NCBI GenBank assembly: GCA_030612585.1
Contig: JAUWNP010000007.1
Span: forward strand, 1 to 55,360
Source of the DNA: Anaerolineae bacterium
GTDB lineage: Bacteria > Chloroflexota > Anaerolineae > B4-G1
Reading direction: 5' to 3'
Length of the DNA: 55,360 bases
The first letter of the stretch is position 1; every line of letters starts with the position of its first letter. Made by a program: the position numbers and the translations under genes. Under the pieces are notes generated by a model that was not told where the DNA came from, made no database searches, and saw only the letters and a program-made list of their open reading frames with translations. Below, one piece after another: positions 50,450-55,360 of this stretch.

Positions 50450-52531
50450 ATGAAAATGCACGAGACCCTTTCACTCAACGGCATCTGGCACTATGAGACA
50501 GCCGACGGCCAGACGGGGGAGATGACCATTCCCTCCAACTGGCACCTGGCCGGCCTGCCAGATTACACCGGGACCGTCACCTTCCGCCGCACCTTCCGGC
50601 TCGACGCGCCGCCGGAGGGGAAGCGCGCCACACTCCGCTTCCTGGGCGTGGACTACCGCGCCCGGGTGTGGCTGAACGACGTCCTTCTCGGCACGCACGA
50701 GGGGTACTTCCAGCCCTTCGGTTTCGACGCCACGCCAGCGCTGCGGTCGGGCGAGAACGAACTGGTCGTGGAGGTTGATTCGCCCCAGGACCCCGTCGAG
50801 ATCTGGCCCCACGCCAAGACGCTGATCAAGGGCATCTTTGGCCACCACGACTGCCGCCCCGGATCGTGGGACCCAGAGCACGGCCAGGATTGCAACACCG
50901 GCGGTATCTGGAACGACATCGAGTTGGTATGGCGCAGTCCCACTTACATTGAGTGCGTGCGCGTCGCGCCCATCCTGCTGGAGGACGGCAGCGCCCGTCT
51001 GCGTGTCACCTGCCGATTGGCGTCGCCCGGCAACTGCCAGGCAGAACTACGGTTGCGTTTCGCCCCGGTCAATTTCGAGGGATCGCCGCTGGAGACCGCC
51101 TGCCCGGTCAGCCTGACCACGGGCACACAGGAGATCGTCGTCGTCCAGCGCGTCGAGGAGCCGGCGCTGTGGTGGCCGTGGGACCAGGGCGACCAGCCGC
51201 TCTACACCGCCGAGGCCACGCTCGTCGTGGACGGGCGGCCGGTGGACACTGCCCGCGAACGATTCGGCATCCGGCAGATCGAGATAAGCGACGGCTGGGA
51301 GTTCCGTATCAACGGGCGTCGCTTCTTCCCTCGTGGGACGAACATCATCCCCACTCAGTGGCTCAGCGAGTACGATGTTGAGATGATCGGCACCGACGTC
51401 CAGTTGCTGCGCCAGGCCAACGTCAACTTCGTCCGCGTCCACGCCCACGTCAACCGGGATGAACTGTACGCTGCCTGTGACGAGGCCGGCATCCTGGTGT
51501 GGCAGGATTTCGCCCTGCAGTGGAGTTACGAGGAGTCGGACGATCTCTACCAACGCGCGGCGGGGCAGTTGGCCGATATGATAGGCTGGCTGTACAACCA
51601 CCCCAGCATCGTCGTCTGGTGTTGCCACAACGAGCCTAGCGTCAACCGGCACACACTCGACCCGCTGCTGGCGCAGGTGGCCCGCGAGGCAGATAGCACC
51701 CGCCACGTGGACATCGCCTCCGACTTCCACTACCACCCCTACCCAGGCTGGTACCACGGCCACTACACCGAGTTCTGCCAGTTGCCACGCGCGCCGTTCG
51801 TCAGCGAGTTCGGCGCCCAGGCGCTGCCGGACGTGGAGACCATGCGCCAAATGCTCACGCCCGGCGAACTCTGGCCGCCGGATTGGAACAAGTGGGCCTG
51901 GCGCGATTTCCAGTACGACCAGACCTTTAACGTCGCGGGGGTCGAGATGGGGGAGAGCATCGAAGAGTTCGTCGCCAACTCCCAGGCCTACCAGTCTCGC
52001 CTGCTGCAATACGCCATCGAACACTACCGGGCGGCCAAGTATGCTCCGATAACTGGTCTGTTCCAGTTCATGTTCGTCGAGTGCTGGCCCAGCATCACCT
52101 GGGCGGTGGTGGACTATTTCCGCCGTCCCAAGTCCGGGTACGAAGCACTCAAGCGGGCCTACCAGCCGGTTCTCCCGGCCATCCTCCCGGCACGGGAGGT
52201 CTGGCAGCGAGGTGACCCCCACCGGGACATCGAGTACGCAATCGTCGTCGTCAACGACCTGCCGCGCGGATTCGAGGGTGTTACCGTGCGCACCTGGGTG
52301 CACGATTCCGCTGGCAACCGTCTGGCGGAACAGGAGGCGTGCCTCGACCTGCCTCCCGACAGCGCCACTCCCTACCCCCGTCGCCATCACGACGAGGGGC
52401 CGCGCTGCCCGCTGCCGGCCGGCGCGCTGCTGGGCGACCACACCATCGGCGCCAGCGTCCACAGCGCCGAGGGAGAGTTGCTGGGCGAAAACGTGTGGAC
52501 TGTCGAAGTTGTAGCAGGACCGCACAAATGA
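50450..52531 (+). CDS. GH2 family glycosidase (beta-mannosidase/beta-galactosidase/glucosaminidase type)
   Basis: A 693-residue retaining glycosidase. A jelly-roll sugar-binding domain comes first (about 5-170, starting LNGIWHY), then an Ig-like domain (about 170-265) and a TIM barrel. The barrel carries acid/base E395 in CCHNEPS and nucleophile E453 in VSEFGAQALP. No signal peptide is present. The NWPS-like N-terminal PSNWHLAGLPDYTGTVTFRR and the WNKWAWRDFQYDQTF segment suggest mannosidase- or glucosaminidase-like members, but the substrate is not decided by eye. It lies at the end of the likely operon that starts with the second cyclase-AAA gene. Confidence 0.88.
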   Translation: MKMHETLSLNGIWHYETADGQTGEMTIPSNWHLAGLPDYTGTVTFRRTFRLDAPPEGKRATLRFLGVDYRARVWLNDVLLGTHEGYFQPFGFDATPALRSGENELVVEVDSPQDPVEIWPHAKTLIKGIFGHHDCRPGSWDPEHGQDCNTGGIWNDIELVWRSPTYIECVRVAPILLEDGSARLRVTCRLASPGNCQAELRLRFAPVNFEGSPLETACPVSLTTGTQEIVVVQRVEEPALWWPWDQGDQPLYTAEATLVVDGRPVDTARERFGIRQIEISDGWEFRINGRRFFPRGTNIIPTQWLSEYDVEMIGTDVQLLRQANVNFVRVHAHVNRDELYAACDEAGILVWQDFALQWSYEESDDLYQRAAGQLADMIGWLYNHPSIVVWCCHNEPSVNRHTLDPLLAQVAREADSTRHVDIASDFHYHPYPGWYHGHYTEFCQLPRAPFVSEFGAQALPDVETMRQMLTPGELWPPDWNKWAWRDFQYDQTFNVAGVEMGESIEEFVANSQAYQSRLLQYAIEHYRAAKYAPITGLFQFMFVECWPSITWAVVDYFRRPKSGYEALKRAYQPVLPAILPAREVWQRGDPHRDIEYAIVVVNDLPRGFEGVTVRTWVHDSAGNRLAEQEACLDLPPDSATPYPRRHHDEGPRCPLPAGALLGDHTIGASVHSAEGELLGENVWTVEVVAGPHK

Positions 52532-52649
52532 ACTGGCAGCCTCTACGCTGCAAAGAGGCAGGGCCATGAACTGATGGGTATCGAAGCATTTGATGAGTCG
52601 CTGCACTGCACTTGACGTTGTTGGACTCTGGTTTAAAATAACCACCGTC

Positions 52650-52748
52650 CGCTTCCCCTTGGCCCAGGCGGCCGAGGCGTTCGCTACGGCGGATAGTCGT
52701 AGGGATGCCTTGAAGATCCTGATTGAGGTGACGAAAGAAGTCGGCTGA
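52650..52748 (+). pseudogene. Remnant C-terminus of a medium-chain (zinc-type) dehydrogenase
   Basis: The frame reads RFPLAQAAEAFATADSRR followed by DALKILIEV and a stop. This is the standard end of threonine/sorbitol/alcohol dehydrogenases of the MDR family (RFPLxxAxEAF...KxLI). It is open back to about 52593 but the rest of the enzyme is missing. A deletion presumably removed it. The intergenic space (52532-52827) holds nothing else I recognise. Confidence 0.55.
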
Positions 52749-52827
52749 AACACCGGCGAATACTGAAGTGTAAAGAGATGTGATTCAATTCGGTGGTACC
52801 TAGATTCAACGAGAGAGGAGGCAAAGA

Positions 52828-53685
52828 GTGATTGCAAAACAACCGTTTGGACCTACAGGGCACATGAGCACACGTACCCTCTTTGGGGCCGCCGCCCTCA
52901 GCCAGGTGAGTCAAGCCGAGGCCGACCGCACACTGGAGGTGCTGCTGGAATACGGTGTCAACCACATTGACACGGCTGCCTCGTATGGCGATGCAGAGCT
53001 GCGCGTCGGGCCGTGGATGGAGCGATATCGCCAGCATTTCTTCCTGGCCACCAAGACAGAACAGCGCACGTATCAGGGTGCTCGGGATGAACTACGCCGT
53101 TCATTGGAGCGATTGCGCGTGGACCACGTGGACCTCTGGCAGATGCACGTCCTGGTGGACCCGGACGACTGGGAGACGGCGATGGGGCCGGGCGGGGCGC
53201 TGGAGGCGTTCATCGAAGCCCGGGAGCGAGGCTTGGCGCGCTTCCTGGGTGTGACGGGCCACGGTCTGACCGTCGCTGCGATGCACAAACGCAGCCTGGA
53301 GTGCTTTGACTTCGACTCGGTGCTGCTGCCCTACAACTATCCGCTGATGCAGAGCCACCAGTACGCCGCCGATTTAGAAGACCTCGTGGCGATGTGCAAG
53401 GAGCGGAACGTGGCGGTGCAGATCATCAAATCCATCTGTCGCCGGCCGTGGGGCGACCGGCCGCAAACCCGCGCTACCTGGTACGAACCGCTGGAGGATC
53501 AAGCCGATCTTGACCGGGCAGTCCATTGGGTATTGGGGCGACCGGAGTTCTTTTTGAACACCGTGGCAGATATTCACGTACTGCCCAGGGTGTTGGATGC
53601 CGCAAGATGTTTCAGGGAGCGCCCCTCTGACGAAGCGATGGAAACGATGGTCGCAGAGCGAGAGATGGCGCCGCTTTTCGTCTAA
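52828..53685 (+). CDS. Aldo/keto reductase family oxidoreductase
   Basis: A 285-residue TIM-barrel NAD(P)H enzyme. The catalytic tetrad is readable: Asp and Tyr in [12 protein letters not shown], Lys in LATKTEQ, His in LWQMHV. The start is a GTG at 52828 with GAGAGGAGG upstream. It belongs to the short predicted-oxidoreductase branch, like the truncated gene at the right edge. Substrate unknown; sugar-derived aldehydes or ketones are reasonable given the neighbourhood. Confidence 0.88.
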   Translation: MIAKQPFGPTGHMSTRTLFGAAALSQVSQAEADRTLEVLLEYGVNHIDTAASYGDAELRVGPWMERYRQHFFLATKTEQRTYQGARDELRRSLERLRVDHVDLWQMHVLVDPDDWETAMGPGGALEAFIEARERGLARFLGVTGHGLTVAAMHKRSLECFDFDSVLLPYNYPLMQSHQYAADLEDLVAMCKERNVAVQIIKSICRRPWGDRPQTRATWYEPLEDQADLDRAVHWVLGRPEFFLNTVADIHVLPRVLDAARCFRERPSDEAMETMVAEREMAPLFV

Positions 53686-53794
53686 AATCAGCATACGGGG
53701 AGAGAGAATCATACCAGGTGCAATGCACTTTTGCTACAAATCTGCCTGGTCTACGGTGCAATCTGCCGGACAAAATCGCTGAACTGGCAAGAAA

Positions 53795-53914
53795 CAAGTG
53801 CTTTGCACTTGTCTTCTCAAAAATCTGGGGCGAAAGTAGGTCGGATTTGCTATCCGACCATGTGGCGGTTAGCAAAACCGCCCTACGCTGCCCTTGCCCC
53901 AAGATATTGAGAAG
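53795..53914. repeat. Composite palindromic element between the reductase and hydroxyacid dehydrogenase genes
   Basis: Four nested or adjacent hairpins are visible: CAAGTGCTTTGCACTTG (53795-53811); GGTCGGAT/ATCCGACC (53839-53859); GGCGGTT/AACCGCC (53864-53882), bracketed by GTAG and CTAC; and outer arms CTTCTCAA (53813-53820)/TTGAGAAG (53907-53914). The layout suggests a small non-coding mobile repeat. No gene lies in 53686-53980. Confidence 0.7.
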
Positions 53915-53980
53915 ATACCTTTGCACCTTATGGGTGAGTAGTTGCGCCTCAGCTCAATTCCGAGTAGCAAGGTGGGTAAG

Positions 53981-54946
53981 ATGAAAACGATTCTGCTTAA
54001 CTTCGAACCGGGCATACTGCCCGAAACAGAACTGGCTCGGGTTCGGGCCATCGCGCCTGAGATGCGGCTATTGGTCACACGCGACCACGACGAGATCGAG
54101 AGTGCGCTGGACGAAATCGAGGTCGCGGCTGGCGGCTTCCCCCATGGACTGCTCCCCAGGGCGCACAATCTGCGCTGGCTCCAGCAGTGGGGCGCTGGCG
54201 CCGATTGGTTGCTGCGTTACCCCGAGGCCGTCGAACTGGACTTCGTGTTGACCAACGCTTCCGGCGTGCACCCAATCCCTATCAGCGAGCACATCCTGGC
54301 GTTCTTGCTGGCCTTCAGCCGTGGATTTCACCGAGCCGCGCGCGCCCAGGCACGCCGCGAATGGATACCTCAGGACCAGCAAGAGGGTCTTTTTGAGTTG
54401 GCGGGCAAGACGATGGTGCTGGTCGGCGTCGGCGCCATTGGTGAGCGGACGGCCGCGGTGGCCACGGCGCTGGGGATGCGCGTGCTAGGCGTGCGACGCG
54501 ATCCGTCAGTTGGCACGCCGGACGTGGAAGCGATGTTCGGCACCGACCGACTGCTCGACCTGCTGCCGGAGGCAGACTTTGTCGTGCTGACGGTTCCCTT
54601 AACCCGCGAGACACAGGGAATGATCGGGGAGCGAGAACTGCGGACGATGAAGCCGACGGCATACCTCGTCAACATCGGCCGGGGTGGCACTGTCCAGGAG
54701 GGTGCCCTGATCCAGGCGCTGCGGGAGGGGTGGATCGCTGGTGCGGGACTGGACGTCTTTGAGACCGAGCCGCTGCCGGAGGACTCGCCGCTGTGGGAGA
54801 TGAAGAACGTCATCATCACCTCTCATTACGCTGGTATCACGCCGCATTATCACGAGCGTGCCATGGCTATCTTCCTGGATAACCTGCAGCGCTACCGGGC
54901 TGGCGAGCCATTGCGTAACGTGGTGGATAAGAAGATTGGGTACTGA
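53981..54946 (+). CDS. D-2-hydroxyacid dehydrogenase family protein
   Basis: A 321-residue NAD(P)-dependent enzyme. The Rossmann motif GVGAIGERTAAVATALGMRV (about 152-171) is followed by LTVPLTRETQGMIGERELRTM and the catalytic-loop NIGRGGTVQEGALI and GLDVFETEPLP. The catalytic His is probably the one in TSHYAGITPHYHERA. The start at 53981 follows AGGTGG; an upstream TTG frame runs into repeat sequence. Reduces a 2-keto acid or oxidises a D-2-hydroxy acid; glyoxylate/hydroxypyruvate-type substrates are possible. It precedes the right-edge reductase by 19 bp. Confidence 0.88.
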   Translation: MKTILLNFEPGILPETELARVRAIAPEMRLLVTRDHDEIESALDEIEVAAGGFPHGLLPRAHNLRWLQQWGAGADWLLRYPEAVELDFVLTNASGVHPIPISEHILAFLLAFSRGFHRAARAQARREWIPQDQQEGLFELAGKTMVLVGVGAIGERTAAVATALGMRVLGVRRDPSVGTPDVEAMFGTDRLLDLLPEADFVVLTVPLTRETQGMIGERELRTMKPTAYLVNIGRGGTVQEGALIQALREGWIAGAGLDVFETEPLPEDSPLWEMKNVIITSHYAGITPHYHERAMAIFLDNLQRYRAGEPLRNVVDKKIGY

Positions 54947-54965
54947 TTAAACAAGGGGGTTTGGA

Positions 54966-55360
54966 ATGAAATACCGCAGATTTGGAAAGTTGGATTGGAA
55001 GGTTTCGGCACTGGGATTCGGGTGTATGCGATTTCCCACGCAGGGCGAGGACAACTCGAACATTGACGAGCCAGAAGCGACCAAAATGCTCCACTATGCC
55101 ATTGACCACGGCGTCAACTACCTCGACACGGCGTACCCGTACCACGGTGGAAACAGCGAACTGTTCGTCGGCCGGGCGCTCAAGGGAGGATACCGGGAGA
55201 AGGTCAAACTGGCGACCAAGTTGCCCTGTTGGAAGGTGGAAGCCGATGGGGACTTTGACAAGTTCCTAAACGAGCAACTCGGCAAGTTGCAGACCGAGCA
55301 CATAGATTTTTACCTCCTGCACGGGCTGAACGAGAAGAACTGGTGCAAGGTACGTGATTT
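54966..55360 (+). CDS. Aldo/keto reductase, cut by the right edge
   Basis: The first 131 residues of a predicted aldo/keto reductase. [20 protein letters not shown] is the usual opening; Asp and Tyr in [14 protein letters not shown], Lys in LATKLPCW and His in YLLHGLN complete the tetrad. The [11 protein letters not shown] variant belongs to the branch that often carries a C-terminal ferredoxin-like domain; whether it does here lies outside the window. Probably co-transcribed with the hydroxyacid dehydrogenase. Confidence 0.88.
   Translation, partial: MKYRRFGKLDWKVSALGFGCMRFPTQGEDNSNIDEPEATKMLHYAIDHGVNYLDTAYPYHGGNSELFVGRALKGGYREKVKLATKLPCWKVEADGDFDKFLNEQLGKLQTEHIDFYLLHGLNEKNWCKVRD

Noticed and set aside
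49240..50484. Antisense frame over the MATE gene
   Set aside because: Gln/His/Arg-rich shadow of a membrane protein; no domain.
52612..52639. Promoter TTGACG-N16-TAAAAT before the aldo/keto reductase
   Set aside because: It lies within the dehydrogenase fossil and nearly 190 bp from the start; match may be chance.

Overview
The window is about 60% GC and densely coded, with many four-base gene overlaps. It reads like a chromosome segment of an uncultured Chloroflexota bacterium, most likely Anaerolineae. That placement is inference from gene style: multi-GAF histidine kinases, cyclase–AAA–TPR giants, an oligosaccharide/peptide ABC operon beside GH65 and GH13 enzymes, a tungsten aldehyde oxidoreductase, and many palindromic and word-like tandem repeats, some of them inside genes. 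No rRNA, tRNA, CRISPR array or transposase was seen.

Region 1 (1-15040, minus strand). A threonine synthase runs off the left edge. Upstream of it, in transcription order, is a compact signalling operon: two single-domain receivers, a Cache-HAMP-GAF histidine kinase, a ParA-type ATPase, two membrane GAF sensors without kinase domains, and a giant hybrid kinase (dCache-HAMP-GAF array-HisKA-HATPase-REC-REC). An extended -10 promoter and a 16-bp tandem repeat lie in its leader.

Region 2 (15177-31566, plus strand). A GIY-YIG protein, a YesL/DUF624-like membrane protein and a sucrose-phosphate-synthase-like glycosyltransferase precede a carbohydrate locus. The locus holds a LacI regulator under a consensus promoter with three palindromic operators, a GH65 disaccharide phosphorylase, a complete SBP5-type ABC importer, a GH13 alpha-glucosidase and an MFS carrier. 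The parts fit uptake and phosphorolysis or hydrolysis of alpha-linked gluco-oligosaccharides.

Region 3 (31588-38282). A GT39-like membrane glycosyltransferase is fused to a degenerate M23-like domain, next to a fragment of a similar C-terminus. Two small membrane proteins, a GH4 alpha-glucosidase with a CHEV motif, a tungsten aldehyde:ferredoxin oxidoreductase and a stand-alone cyclic-nucleotide-binding protein follow.

Region 4 (38283-52531). Two class III cyclase-domain/AAA/TPR proteins lie in tandem. Both keep the metal aspartates but lack the transition-state Asn and the purine-recognising Lys. The second ends in a DUF1349 lectin-like domain and is followed at very short spacing by an ABC-2 exporter (two permeases and an ATPase), a MATE transporter and a GH2 glycosidase, probably one transcription unit.

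Region 5 (52532-55360). The fossil tail of a medium-chain dehydrogenase, an aldo/keto reductase, a D-2-hydroxyacid dehydrogenase and a second, truncated aldo/keto reductase suggest sugar or hydroxy-acid redox metabolism.
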